A stretch of 64,000 bases of DNA from Leptothoe kymatousa TAU-MAC 1615 (GCF_018739865.1 NZ_JADOER010000005.1:127815-191814); one strand, 5' to 3'. Numbered from the stretch's first letter, positions 16,639 to 26,310 are shown. Made by a program: numbers and translations. The notes: a model not told the origin generated them from the letters alone.

Positions 16639-17601
16639 CTAATTTCGCAAAAATAAGAACGCGTCGACTTCCCTGGGGGTGGGTTGGCCCGCGATCGCAC
16701 CGGACCTTGTGGTCGTTAATGCGCCCACCGCACTGGCATAGCGCACCATTTCATGGGCAGTCTCTTCATCCAAAAGACAATGGCGACCACGGGTACATAG
16801 CTGATGCAAAAAACCAGCCACAAACGCATCCCCCGCCCCAGTGGTATCTTCCACATCCACATCAAATCCAGACACTTCACCGGCGTGGCCCCCTAAAAAG
16901 TAACGACAGCCCGCCGCCCCCGCAGTCACCAAGACCCCATCCAAATGGGGCTGTTGCGCCGCAATTATCATCGGATCGGTGGTATCCAACAACCACTGGG
17001 CTTCCGTATCGGAAAGCTTTAAGAACGAGGCCTGTTTTACCAGATCCTTCACCAAACCTATTGCCTGGGCTGGGTTCTCCCAAAACATGGGTCGCCAGTT
17101 CACATCTAGCACCACATGGCCATTTTGATCCTTAATCCAATCAATCGCCTGCAAAATAGACTCTCGGGTCTCTGGATAGGCCAAGCCCAGGGTGCCAAGC
17201 ACCAAATATTTTGCCCCTTTGAACAGTAGGGGATCAATGCGATCGCAAATCAGATGGGCATCGGCAAACCCAGCCGGATCCGGCAGAGAAAACCCAGCGA
17301 ACGAACGCTCACCGGCCCTATCGGTCAGCACATAAACTTCGCGAGTGGGAGCCGTCGGATGCTGCTGCAACCCCCGCGCGCCCACATTCAAATCTTGCAA
17401 AAGACGCTTGAGGGCTTGGCCCCAAGCATCCACACCCACAGCCCCAATAAATTCTGCTGCCGTGCCCAGTTTTGACAACCCGCAGGCCACATTCGCCGGA
17501 GCACCACCGGGCAATGACAGCTTAGTCTCCTCCCCACCGGGCCAAAAACTATCCACCAAAATTTCGCCCAGACAGATGACTGGATTCACCGGACCGACCA
17601 T
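16639..17601 (-). CDS. PfkB-family carbohydrate kinase (probable fructokinase)
   Basis: 320 residues. The N-terminal ICLGEILVD and GGAPANVACGLSKLG form the sugar-binding signature; VDVEDTTGAGDAFVAGFL is the C-terminal PfkB signature with the catalytic Asp in GAGD. Family members phosphorylate fructose or related sugars with ATP. The overall pattern fits plant/cyanobacterial fructokinases. The exact substrate cannot be read from the sequence. Confidence 0.9.
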   Translation of the reverse strand: MVGPVNPVICLGEILVDSFWPGGEETKLSLPGGAPANVACGLSKLGTAAEFIGAVGVDAWGQALKRLLQDLNVGARGLQQHPTAPTREVYVLTDRAGERSFAGFSLPDPAGFADAHLICDRIDPLLFKGAKYLVLGTLGLAYPETRESILQAIDWIKDQNGHVVLDVNWRPMFWENPAQAIGLVKDLVKQASFLKLSDTEAQWLLDTTDPMIIAAQQPHLDGVLVTAGAAGCRYFLGGHAGEVSGFDVDVEDTTGAGDAFVAGFLHQLCTRGRHCLLDEETAHEMVRYASAVGALTTTRSGAIAGQPTPREVDAFLFLRN

Positions 17602-17733
17602 ATTTTCCTCCGGACCATGCCCCTAGCGACCAAAAACCAACCCAATATACTCCCAGCGGAAAGTATAAAGTGTTTTCCGTCCCAGCACATAGTTGTGACT
17701 GGCAAAGGCCGAGTACGTTCAGCCCACCTGAAC

Positions 17734-18705
17734 TTAATAAAGGCGACTTAAAACGTAGTTAGAGATGGCCTCCAAAGCACGCTTAGGTTCAGACTGGGGC
17801 AGTTCTGCCAAGTTCTCGATGGCCCGATCAACATGCAGCGATGCCAGCTCCCGAGAGCGCTCAATGCCACGACTGGCCTTTACCAATGCCATCGCCTCAT
17901 CAAAATCACCCGACTGGGCAAATTCTCGCTCAATCAGCGTTGTTAGATAGGGGGTTTCCTCCATGGCATAGAGCACGGGAGCCGTTAAATTACCACTGAG
18001 CAAATCCGAACCAGCCGGTTTACCCAAAACCTCTTCAGACCCCGTGAAATCCAAAATGTCATCCACAATTTGGAACGCTAACCCTAAATTGCGACCATAT
18101 TGATATAGCGCCTCAGCCAACACATTCGAAGTTCCACTGAGTACGCCCACGGACTTGCAGCTATTAGCAATCAACGACGCTGTCTTGTAATAGCTTTTCA
18201 TTAAATAGGCATCGATAGACAAGGTGGTGTCAAACCGATTGAGACCCTGCTGAATCTCACCTTCCGCCAGGTCCATAATGACCCGAGATAGAAGCTTAAC
18301 CACCGTTAAATTATCTAAGTTCGCCAAATGCCAGGAAGACTGGGCAAACAAAAAATCTCCGGCCAGCACAGCCACACGATTAGTAAAACTACTGTGAACC
18401 GTCGGCACCCCACGTCGCAAAGATGACTCATCCACCACATCGTCATGTACGAGGCTGGCCGTATGAATCATTTCAGTAATTTCAGCCAAACGAAAATGCC
18501 GGGCCGGAATTTCTGGCTCCATTACCGTCGCGCGGGATAGCAATAAAACGATGGCCGGTCGAATACGCTTCCCTCCGGCCCCAAATAGATGCTCCGCAGC
18601 GGCATAGAGAATAGGATGCCGAGCACCGACCAGCTGCTTAAGGTTATCCGTCAGCAGACTGAGATCTGCTTCGACGGGGGCAAACAGCGATGTTGTTGAA
18701 GTCAT
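17734..18705 (-). CDS. sds: Solanesyl diphosphate synthase
   Basis: 323 residues of a trans-prenyltransferase. The first Asp-rich motif appears as HDDVVDESSLRRG and the second as IVDDILDF; GGKRIRPAIVLL is the entry motif. The enzyme extends prenyl diphosphate with IPP to give the C45 side chain of plastoquinone in cyanobacteria. Small residues before the first Asp motif fit a long-chain product. The start at 18705 gives the typical MTSTTSLFAPVEADL N-terminus of this family. It is monocistronic with 130 nt to the PfkB gene. Confidence 0.93.
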   Translation of the reverse strand: MTSTTSLFAPVEADLSLLTDNLKQLVGARHPILYAAAEHLFGAGGKRIRPAIVLLLSRATVMEPEIPARHFRLAEITEMIHTASLVHDDVVDESSLRRGVPTVHSSFTNRVAVLAGDFLFAQSSWHLANLDNLTVVKLLSRVIMDLAEGEIQQGLNRFDTTLSIDAYLMKSYYKTASLIANSCKSVGVLSGTSNVLAEALYQYGRNLGLAFQIVDDILDFTGSEEVLGKPAGSDLLSGNLTAPVLYAMEETPYLTTLIEREFAQSGDFDEAMALVKASRGIERSRELASLHVDRAIENLAELPQSEPKRALEAISNYVLSRLY

Positions 18706-19383
18706 GGGAGGAAATGCTCAGACAGCTTGATTACGAAATTTTAAGTAATCCATATTCATTCTAAGCTAACGTCTCAATTGGTGTCGTCAATCCATTCAGA
18801 ATATCTGGGAACTTCTTTGCCCAAGGCGATTTACAGATTTTCAGGCGCTCATACACACAAAGGGACGTATCTGGCCAGCATTGATTAGATATTTCTATTT
18901 CTTTTTTTAAATAGACTCTAGGTAAATAACAAATCCTTATGTTAATCTATACCTAGGAATTGAAAGATTTCATAGCAAGCTCGGTAGTTCGTATTTAGTA
19001 GCTTGGTTCTAACTGCTCTTCGTGACTTTTAGAACTGCTGGAATTATCGGCGACTGTATTGCATTAGCCCAGGCACATACTGCCTACTGTGATTAGCAGC
19101 TAAGAAATTGCTCAACTATCTGACTTGGTCATTTGTCCAGGTCTTTGTTGCTGTGTTTTTTAGCAGGGCTTGGTAGAAGATTTGTTCAGTGTATGCACGT
19201 ATTTTTTAGTGCATAGAGTGACGAGCAATACTGCGATACATATGGCACTAGGTGATTCTAGTACTAGAGCTTTTTTTTAATATTTAGAACTTAATTTGAA
19301 CCAGCCGTTGAGCTGTCAGTTCCTCCTGCTTATTTTTTGGCAGGTAGTTATTCCTTGTTCTCCCTCGCACCTCTACCACGTCA
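18706..19383. other. Long intergenic region
   Basis: No convincing gene on either strand. It is AT-rich and contains T runs and a small hairpin CCTGC-(TTATTTTTTG)-GCAGG near 19325-19345. A 72-residue ORF starting at 19296 is read through a better-supported small ORF in another frame (19384-19500). Promoters for sds (minus) and for the microprotein (plus) must lie here, but I cannot fix them. Confidence 0.4.
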
Positions 19384-19500
19384 ATGACCCACCCGTTTAC
19401 CCCGATGTTGATATTGCTATTAGCCATCAGCTACCTGCTGCTCGTCTATGTTGCATTTACAGCGATCCAGCACTTTTTAAGGCGTCGAGAGCAAACGTGA
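19384..19500 (+). CDS. 38-residue single-helix membrane protein
   Basis: From ATG 19384 the frame encodes a short polar start, one hydrophobic helix (MLILLLAISYLLLVYVAF) and a basic tail ending FLRRREQT, then TGA. The size and layout resemble small subunits of thylakoid complexes, but it matches none I can name (PsbM, PsbX, Psb30, PetN and PsaM were considered). There is no clear ribosome site. A strong hairpin follows about 100 nt downstream. It is a hypothesis worth proteomic testing, not a firm gene. Confidence 0.35.
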   Translation: MTHPFTPMLILLLAISYLLLVYVAFTAIQHFLRRREQT

Positions 19501-19601
19501 AACGTGAACGGTAAACTACGGTTCTTTTTGGCCGCAATGAGTTTGCCTATTCATGATTTAGCGCGTTTGATTAGACTCTTTTTCTTATGTTTATTTTCAG
19601 C

Positions 19602-19636
19602 ACAATGGCCGAGCGGATTCGCTGGGCCATTGTTTT
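19602..19636 (+). terminator. Hairpin, possible terminator
   Basis: ACAATGGCC pairs with GGCCATTGT, and inside it AGCG pairs with CGCT around a GATT loop, giving a nearly continuous 13-bp stem followed by TTTTA. It lies between the microprotein and the first M16 gene. Confidence 0.5.
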
Positions 19637-19705
19637 ATGGATTGTTTAAAGCAGCTTGATATGTATTCCCGAAAACAACTTGGGGCGTTAGCATAGACAG
19701 AAGTT

Positions 19706-21028
19706 TTGCAGTATGCACACAGCAATTTGAATTCAGCCCCCAACCCGCCTGTTTCCAATTTATTCGATGGTAGTGGGGGCCCCCTTCCATTCCCGGCCAG
19801 TGTTATTCCCCTAGCGAATGGTCTCACGGTCATTCATCAGGAAATTCCAGCGACGCCCGTGGTAGTTGTGGACGTGTGGATTAGGGCCGGGGCGCGATAC
19901 GAACCTTTGGCCTGGGCGGGCATGGCCCATTTTTTGGAGCACATGGTGTTCAAGGGGACTGAAAAAATTTTGCCCGGTATGTTTGATGCGGCAATCGAGA
20001 GTCGGGGCGGGTTAACCAATGCGGCCACCAGCCACGACTATGCCCATTTTTATATGACCATCGCAGCGGATGATTTGGACCATGCCCTGCCTTACTTAGC
20101 CGACTTGTTGCTCCAGGCGGCTATTCCTGACGATGAATTTATTCGGGAACGCCAGGTGGTGGTGGAAGAGATTCATCAGTCCTGGGATGATCCGGATGCC
20201 GTGGGGTTTCAAACGCTATCGGAAATGCTCTATGGGGAGCATCCCTATGGCCGCTCGGTGCTGGGCACGCCGGAGATTTTGCAAGCACGATCGCCGGAAG
20301 AAATGCGGCAGTTTCATCGCACCTATTACCAACCTGGCAATATGCGGGTGGTGATTGCGGGTGGGGTATCCCGTGAGCGCGTGGTAGACCTGGTGCAGAA
20401 AACGTTTCATACGTTCCCCCAACCCGATGCTTGCCCGCAGGCCGCCAGTGCCTCCCTGCGACAGTTAGAAAACTACACTCAACAAACCCTCGCCCTCCCT
20501 CGTCTAGAGCATGGCCGATTAATGATGGCTTGGTTAGGGCCTGGCATGGGTGAGCTACAGGCGGCCTGTGGCTTAGATATTTTGGCCACGGTCCTAGCTG
20601 AGGGCCGCCTATCGCGTTTGGTGAGGGAGCTGCGGGAAGATCGTCAGTGGGTGGATGACATTGCTAGCAGCTTTTCCGTACAAGAGGACTGCAGTTTATT
20701 TATGTTGTCGTCTTGGTTGGAGCCCACCTATATAAAAGAAGTAGAACAGGTGATTTGCGATCGCATCGCCTCCCTAGCTACCATACCCATTACAGAGATA
20801 GAGCTAGAACGGGCTCAGCGTGTACTGTGTAACGACTATGCCTTTTCCATGGAAACCCCCGGTCAGTTAGCCGGACTATACGGGTACTATGGAACCCTGG
20901 CCACCCCCGAGTTGTCCCTCGCCTATCCCCACTATGTGCAAGACTACTCCCCCCAAGAGCTACTTCCCCTGGCGCAGCAATACCTCTCTCCAAACCATTG
21001 CGCCACACTGGCTCTGATTCCACAATAG
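19706..21028 (+). CDS. M16 zinc peptidase (catalytic subunit type)
   Basis: 440 residues of the pitrilysin/insulinase family. HFLEH gives the inverted zinc motif HxxEH, with the distal Glu in RQVVVEEIHQ. The sequence continues through both homologous halves, with GLAGLYGYYG near the C-terminus. Bacterial M16B peptidases of this size work as a dimer with a second, zinc-less subunit, which is encoded immediately downstream. The first possible start is TTG 19706; no ATG occurs before the conserved domain, so a TTG start is likely. The two genes form an operon. Confidence 0.93.
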   Translation: MQYAHSNLNSAPNPPVSNLFDGSGGPLPFPASVIPLANGLTVIHQEIPATPVVVVDVWIRAGARYEPLAWAGMAHFLEHMVFKGTEKILPGMFDAAIESRGGLTNAATSHDYAHFYMTIAADDLDHALPYLADLLLQAAIPDDEFIRERQVVVEEIHQSWDDPDAVGFQTLSEMLYGEHPYGRSVLGTPEILQARSPEEMRQFHRTYYQPGNMRVVIAGGVSRERVVDLVQKTFHTFPQPDACPQAASASLRQLENYTQQTLALPRLEHGRLMMAWLGPGMGELQAACGLDILATVLAEGRLSRLVRELREDRQWVDDIASSFSVQEDCSLFMLSSWLEPTYIKEVEQVICDRIASLATIPITEIELERAQRVLCNDYAFSMETPGQLAGLYGYYGTLATPELSLAYPHYVQDYSPQELLPLAQQYLSPNHCATLALIPQ

Positions 21029-21090
21029 CCCTAGGTTTTTCCTTACCAACAACAAACTTTCCTCTCTGCCGATTCGTAACCACAACACCT

Positions 21091-22362
21091 GTGACTGTAT
21101 CCACTGCCCCAAAGCAAAACTCCATCACCACCCATTTGGGCAACGGCCTAAAAGTTATCGCCATCGAAAATCCGGCCGCTGATATCGTCTCAGCCCGTGT
21201 GTTTTTACCCGTCGGCCAGGGGAATGAAACCCCAGAAAATGCAGGGATCTTTAGCCTCCTCACCTCACTGCTAACGCGAGGCACCGCCCACCGTAGTTCC
21301 TTAGAAATTGCCGAGGCCGTCGAATATGTGGGCGCTAGCCTCGGGGCCGACAGCGCCTCCGACTATAGCCTGGTGAGCGTCAAAACCGTTTCCGCCGACT
21401 TTGAACAAATTTTCACCCTGGCCACCGAAATTCTGCGGGAGCCCAGCTTTCCTAAAAACGAGATCGAGCTAGAACGAAAGCTCACCATCCAAGGGCTACG
21501 CTCCATGCAAGAGCAGCCCTTTAGTGTGGCCTACAAATATTTTCGAGAAGGCATGTACGGCCAACACCCCTACGGCTTCTCCAGCATGGGCACCGAAGAA
21601 ACCGTCATGTCCATCCAGCAAGAGCACTTACTCGAAGCCCACCAAAAACATTTTCGCCCAGACAACATGGTGGTGGTGATTGTGGGCCGCATTGCCCCAG
21701 AAAAAGCCGTCGCCCTAGTGGACAAACTCCTGGGGGACTGGTCCACCCCAGACTATCCCGCCCCTGTGGCCAATTTACCCGCAGTGGATTCCCACGCATA
21801 TCGCATCGTCACCCCCCAAGAAACCAACCAGGCATTTATCATCATCGGTTACCTAGCCGCCTGCGTTAAGCATCCTGACTTTGCCACCCTAAAGCTCTTG
21901 AGCACCCATTTGGGCAACGGGTTATCCAGTCGCCTATTTGTGGAACTGCGGGAAAAGCAGGGCTTAGCCTATGATGTGTCGGCGTTTTATCCCACCCGGC
22001 TAGGGCCATCCCAGTTTGTTTCCTATATTGGCACCGCCCCAGAGAACGTATCGGTGGCTCTAGATGGGCTGCAAAGTGAGCTCCGTCGGCTGTGTGAAAT
22101 CCCCTTGACCGAAAATGAGCTGCAGGTGGCCAAGAACAAAATGCTCGGCCAATATGCCCTGGGCAAACAAACCAATGGGCAAATTGCCCAGCTATTTGGC
22201 TGGTATGAAATTTTGGGTCTAGGCACCGAATTTGACACCACATTCCAAGCAGATGTGGCCGCCGTGACCATCGACCAAGCCCAAGACGCCGCAAAACGCT
22301 GCTTTGTTGATTCCTATATTTCGATTTTGGGACCTGCTACTGCGGTGGAAGCGCTGCGTTAG
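21091..22362 (+). CDS. M16 peptidase-like protein (non-catalytic subunit type)
   Basis: 423 residues from GTG 21091; an in-frame ATG at 20998 would overlap the previous gene by 31 nt and add 31 residues that do not look conserved. It has the M16 fold pattern but the zinc motif is replaced (GIFSLLTSLLTRGT where HxxEH should be). The second half keeps ELREKQGLAYDVSA, the Arg/Tyr segment that completes the partner's active site in M16B heterodimers. It therefore probably pairs with the product of 19706-21028. Its 3' end overlaps that of the convergent ankyrin gene by 26 nt. Confidence 0.9.
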   Translation: MTVSTAPKQNSITTHLGNGLKVIAIENPAADIVSARVFLPVGQGNETPENAGIFSLLTSLLTRGTAHRSSLEIAEAVEYVGASLGADSASDYSLVSVKTVSADFEQIFTLATEILREPSFPKNEIELERKLTIQGLRSMQEQPFSVAYKYFREGMYGQHPYGFSSMGTEETVMSIQQEHLLEAHQKHFRPDNMVVVIVGRIAPEKAVALVDKLLGDWSTPDYPAPVANLPAVDSHAYRIVTPQETNQAFIIIGYLAACVKHPDFATLKLLSTHLGNGLSSRLFVELREKQGLAYDVSAFYPTRLGPSQFVSYIGTAPENVSVALDGLQSELRRLCEIPLTENELQVAKNKMLGQYALGKQTNGQIAQLFGWYEILGLGTEFDTTFQADVAAVTIDQAQDAAKRCFVDSYISILGPATAVEALR

Positions 22363-23803
22363 TTAGCACCTCTAGACAGGCCGCCCGCGACTGTAGGTAT
22401 GTGTGGTAACTCTGCCGCTCCTTAGGCGTGGTGTACTCATCGGCCTGGGATTGCAGTTCGGCATATGCCCGACGAGCCATATCCACAGCGGTTTGGCCCG
22501 CTGCATCTTGCCGCTGGGGATTGGCCCCAGCCGCTAACAAATCTCGCAGGGTGTCCGCCGAGGCTGAGATAGCCGCCAACATCAGCGGCGTGCGACCATG
22601 GGTGCCGACGGGATCGGGATCTATCCCATGGCGCAGTAAGCAATGGACCGCTGTGTAGTTGCAACCATCGCTGGAGCCAAAATAGTTCTCATCACTGGGG
22701 GGAAAGGCATACTCTAGGGTGGCATTGTGCAATAGGGTATCGCCCGCCGCATCTTGGGCATGGATATCGGCTCCGGCTGCCACCAGTAAATCGATGGCCC
22801 GGGCAATGTCTGGCTCAAAGTCGGCATTACCATGCCAGGTGATGGCACCTAAACAATCTGCCGTTAGCGTTGCGCCTAGGTGCAATAGTCGCTGGATAGC
22901 AAATGGGTTTTGGGCAAAGGCGGCATAGTAAAGGCGGGACTTGCCGCGCTGGGTGGCGTTGATGTCGGCACCGTGGTGGATGAGAAGTTGGAGCGATCGC
23001 ACAATCTCCGCTTCCTCGTCCTCATCTTCCCCATACTGTTCCAAAATCTCCTGAAACGCAGCCCACCCTTGCTTGCGCAGGATGTTCATATCGAGGCCCG
23101 CATCGAGCAACATCTGCACCACTGCCGAATGCCGAGCACACATCAGCGCAGTGGCCCCGTCATTAGAGCGCCCATGAATATCAACGCCAGCATCCATCAG
23201 CCGTTGCACACAATCCACAGAACCTGAACTCACAGCATTAAAAAACGGAATTTGGTAGGACGACAACGGGCTACAGCCCTCGGCCCAGAACCGCTTATAG
23301 TCATCGGCAACAGCATCCAATAGGGGCTCCACCGCTGCCCCATATTCCAAAAGTAGGGCCACTCGCCCCGAGTCTCCGGTGCGGCAGGCTTCAATTAATA
23401 ACGATCGGCCATTGTCCGCAGTTTCATTTGGGTCTGCCCCCAAGCTCAGCAACAGCCGCAGTCGTGCCCCATGGTCTGCGGGGTCTATGTCGGCTGCCAA
23501 ATCCATAAAAATACCAGCCCCGGCAGCGTACCAAGCCGCCGTAATTTTGCCCGTTGCTGGCAATGTGGCATCAGCACCGTGGTCCAGTAACCAACGTAGA
23601 GTTTCAACAGTGGCTCCGTAGGGAGAGCAAGCCGCCACCATCAGCGGTGTCACCCCCAGGTAAAAAATACCCCAGCCTTCCGCCGCATCCAGTCTGGCGT
23701 TAATATCTGCACCGGTGGATAGTAAGTCAGCGATCGCACCCCTATCACCGAGGGCAGCGGCATAGTGTATAGGAGATTGATCGAGTTTCAGGAAATCTTT
23801 CAT
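22337..23803 (-). CDS. Ankyrin-repeat protein
   Basis: 488 residues from ATG 23803, which follows a GGAG and starts MKDFLKLDQSPIHYAAALGD; an extension to 23917 has no homology-like character. The whole protein is ankyrin repeats (for example TPLMVAACSPYGATVETLRW, LLDHGADATLP, RTPLMLAAISASADTLRDLL), a protein-protein interaction scaffold. No signal peptide, enzymatic or membrane domain is visible. Its target is unknown. The last codons overlap the convergent M16 gene by 26 nt. Confidence 0.92.
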   Translation of the reverse strand: MKDFLKLDQSPIHYAAALGDRGAIADLLSTGADINARLDAAEGWGIFYLGVTPLMVAACSPYGATVETLRWLLDHGADATLPATGKITAAWYAAGAGIFMDLAADIDPADHGARLRLLLSLGADPNETADNGRSLLIEACRTGDSGRVALLLEYGAAVEPLLDAVADDYKRFWAEGCSPLSSYQIPFFNAVSSGSVDCVQRLMDAGVDIHGRSNDGATALMCARHSAVVQMLLDAGLDMNILRKQGWAAFQEILEQYGEDEDEEAEIVRSLQLLIHHGADINATQRGKSRLYYAAFAQNPFAIQRLLHLGATLTADCLGAITWHGNADFEPDIARAIDLLVAAGADIHAQDAAGDTLLHNATLEYAFPPSDENYFGSSDGCNYTAVHCLLRHGIDPDPVGTHGRTPLMLAAISASADTLRDLLAAGANPQRQDAAGQTAVDMARRAYAELQSQADEYTTPKERQSYHTYLQSRAACLEVLTNAALPPQ

Positions 23804-23924
23804 AGTCAACACTCCACAACGGGGCGCCTCAATTTCGCAAGGCGTGGTGCCCATAAAAAGAAAAAACGGACAGCGTTTGCCATCCGTTTTACCGTTGCTA
23901 ATCACGAAATAATTCAACAGGCTG

Positions 23925-23975
23925 GCCCACTATGTGGATATGCCAAACAAAATCATCCCAAAGATCAGCAACGCC
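23925..23975 (+). repeat. Dispersed repeat, copy 2
   Basis: It contains CACTATGTGGATATGCCAAA followed by AAATCATCCCAAAGATCAG. It aligns with the minus strand at 10335-10385. It lies in the space between the ankyrin and haloperoxidase genes. Confidence 0.5.
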
Positions 23976-24080
23976 TACGTTTTTAATTACCAATCTCTCT
24001 ATTTCACTGGTAGATGCCGGGCAGTGGCCTCCAGCTTGTCAGAGCAGGCACAAGTACCCGCCCTGACATAACCGCAGACT

Positions 24081-25760
24081 CTAAACCTGGATAGTGTTAC
24101 CACCGATGCCCTGGAACTGGAACTGGCCCACCTCTTCAGCGTAGGTCGCCTTACTATCCCGCAGCATGCTCACTGCCAGCTTTTCACCCAGCAGGTTGCC
24201 ACCGGTCTCCACAATTGTCTTAGAACCAAAGGTGGTACCATCCGTGCGCCAGTGCATCCCAGCACCGTCGCGGAATAGGGTCACATTGGCAATTAGCTTA
24301 TTCAGCTCACCGTGGATAGTGAGGGAATCGTAGCAATCACCCAGGTGCTCCCCCCCATCCACCGGCACCTTCGGACAAGGGAAGGGACCATCCTTAAAGA
24401 ACGCCTTAGCCACAGTTGCAGCCGCTGCAATAAAGACAGAGTGGCCACCGGGATAGGCAGGGTGGGTGGGAGAACCTTCGGGAAAGCCCATGGGCAGTAG
24501 CCAAGTGCCCGCCTGATCGCCCCGTTTTTGGGCAATATTTTGCTGTTTGTTATGCTCCAGCACATAGTCCAGAACAGTTGTAGTACGCCACACATCGGCC
24601 CCTGCACCAAACAGAGAAACAAATTTCTCATCGCTAAAGGGGGTATTGGGAGAACTCCCCAAAATGCCACGGCGGAAAAGTTCCAAACGCTGGGCATAGA
24701 CCTCAGGACGCAGGCGACGGTGCACACACCACTTCTGGAACCAGGCATGCTTCAAGCCATACACACCAGCCAAACCAGACTGAATCGTAATATCTGGACC
24801 ACCCAAACTACCAAACGCGTAGGATGTTTTGATGTCACCATTGGCATAGGGGCTAGCATCAGTGATCGCTGCATTCTGACTTAGCAGCATAATGGTAGAC
24901 CACAGACCAGACTGGTGGGGAAAGTCCAGATGCACCCACTGGCCCGCATCCCGCAGGGTGGAAATATAACGCTCCCCTTCCAGAATATCGGAACCAGAAG
25001 GATTACTGTCGCCATTGTTCACCTGGTTCCAGGTGTCCAGATCGGTCATATAGTCCAAGCCGGCCTTAGGATAGCGCTGTCGCTGGCGAATTGTCTGGTT
25101 GCCAAACTGTACATCCTGCAACAGAAACTGGGAAACATGGGGACCATCTGCACATCCAGCATAGGGACCACGGAAAATGGTCTGGGGTGTGCAAGCAAAG
25201 CCAAACTCTTGCTCAAAGCCCAAGTTGTTGAGGTCTGCGCAGGCCGCTTTGATCAATTCACTATTCTCATATTGATCAAAGCGAATGTCGCGGCATAGGG
25301 CCATCCAGTAACGCTCGACCATATCAACCGCCGTATTACGGCTATCAAAGCGAGGTGCCGCCGCCATACGCGCACCGTTGGAGTCGTTACCAATAAGCTG
25401 AAAAGACTCGGCATTTAAGGGGTTGGCAAGCAAGCGCTCGCCGCCGCCCAGCTTCACATTGTTAAACTCAGCCTGGGTGCCCTCATCAATGGCTTTTAGT
25501 AGCGACTTAAATGAATAGGGTTCTACAAAGCCATTGGTTGCATTATGTTTTAGCGCTTTTGTAAACGAGGCAAAGCCAGTAAAGCCAATGTCTTCGTAGC
25601 GTTTTTCATCACCATTATCAGGTGGCACAGTAACAATAAATTCATCCGATGCACTTTTACCAACTTCTCGGCGAATTTCATTTGCAGCGCGCCGACGCTC
25701 TCGAAGATCTCTGCGATCTTTTGAGTTGGATGTATGCATAGTGGGTGAAGTATCTTCCAT
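24081..25760 (-). CDS. Vanadium-dependent haloperoxidase
   Basis: 559 residues with the acid-phosphatase/haloperoxidase fold. Vanadate-binding residues are recognisable in three blocks: Lys and Arg in FQKWCVHRRLRPE (about 340-352), the Ser-Gly-His element of SPTHPAYPGGHS (about 429-441), and Arg/His in RDGAGMHWRTDG (about 495-505). These enzymes oxidise bromide or chloride with H2O2. The length and the HRRLRPE context fit the cyanobacterial bromoperoxidase-like group. An N-terminal basic region (RRDLRERRRAANEIRR) precedes the domain; no classical signal peptide is present. ATG 25739 is an alternative start. The gene is monocistronic. Confidence 0.9.
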   Translation of the reverse strand: MEDTSPTMHTSNSKDRRDLRERRRAANEIRREVGKSASDEFIVTVPPDNGDEKRYEDIGFTGFASFTKALKHNATNGFVEPYSFKSLLKAIDEGTQAEFNNVKLGGGERLLANPLNAESFQLIGNDSNGARMAAAPRFDSRNTAVDMVERYWMALCRDIRFDQYENSELIKAACADLNNLGFEQEFGFACTPQTIFRGPYAGCADGPHVSQFLLQDVQFGNQTIRQRQRYPKAGLDYMTDLDTWNQVNNGDSNPSGSDILEGERYISTLRDAGQWVHLDFPHQSGLWSTIMLLSQNAAITDASPYANGDIKTSYAFGSLGGPDITIQSGLAGVYGLKHAWFQKWCVHRRLRPEVYAQRLELFRRGILGSSPNTPFSDEKFVSLFGAGADVWRTTTVLDYVLEHNKQQNIAQKRGDQAGTWLLPMGFPEGSPTHPAYPGGHSVFIAAAATVAKAFFKDGPFPCPKVPVDGGEHLGDCYDSLTIHGELNKLIANVTLFRDGAGMHWRTDGTTFGSKTIVETGGNLLGEKLAVSMLRDSKATYAEEVGQFQFQGIGGNTIQV

Positions 25761-25909
25761 TAAAAGATCTCCTAAAGAAGTATGGTTGAATAAGTGAGAT
25801 TAGAAAGTTGGTTTATCTGTTGCCAAAGCCCGATCGAAAGCCGCAAGGCACCCATGGGAAACCTTGAACGCCTGGCTAACTAACAAAACAATCGAAACCC
25901 TTGTACTAC

Positions 25910-25980
25910 TGTAGGTTAGCGCTAGCGTAATCCAACAAACCCGTTTCAGGCGTTGGGGTTCACTGCGTTCTATCCAATCT
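25910..25980. repeat. Palindromic intergenic repeat (GTAGGTTAGCGCTAGCGTAA type)
   Basis: GTAGGTTAGCGCTAGCGTAA, TCCAACAAACCCGTTTCAGG and GTTGGGGTTCACTGCGTTC form a long imperfect inverted repeat. Elements of this look are common between cyanobacterial genes and behave like MITEs. Confidence 0.55.
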
Positions 25981-26224
25981 CCACAAGGAATTTTGGTCAG
26001 TCAGCCTTTAACGCTTTTCAACTGGGATTTTTAGCACAAATAAAGTAGATTTTGAGACCTTGACCGGCTCTATAAAGTAAGTGATCTTGACAATATTTTT
26101 GTGACCTTTACTTTTTTGAGCGTTGATATAAACAGTATGGAATTAGAGTTTCTGGATCCGACAGTACCCACCAGGGTACTTATGGGAAAAGTTGTTTTAT
26201 AGTAAGGACAAAGTCACCGTAACC

Positions 26225-26310
26225 TCGCTCCTAGGCTCTGCCTAGAGCGAAGACCTGTGGCTCTGCCACCACCAGATACAGGCAGAGGCTAGAGCCTCAT
26301 AGAAAATGTG
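26225..26310. repeat. Palindromic intergenic repeat (AGGCTCTGCCT type)
   Basis: CTCCTAGGCTCTGCCTAGAG, GTGGCTCTGCCACCAC and CAGGCAGAGGCTAGAGCC make nested inverted repeats. Similar elements are widespread in intergenic DNA of cyanobacteria. A degraded further arm, AGCAGAGCCTAGGC, follows at about 26314-26328. Confidence 0.55.

Noticed and set aside
19296..19514. 72-residue ORF in the sds-M16 gap
   Set aside because: Composition is random-like; the 38-residue frame at 19384 in another register has a clear membrane helix and is the better candidate.
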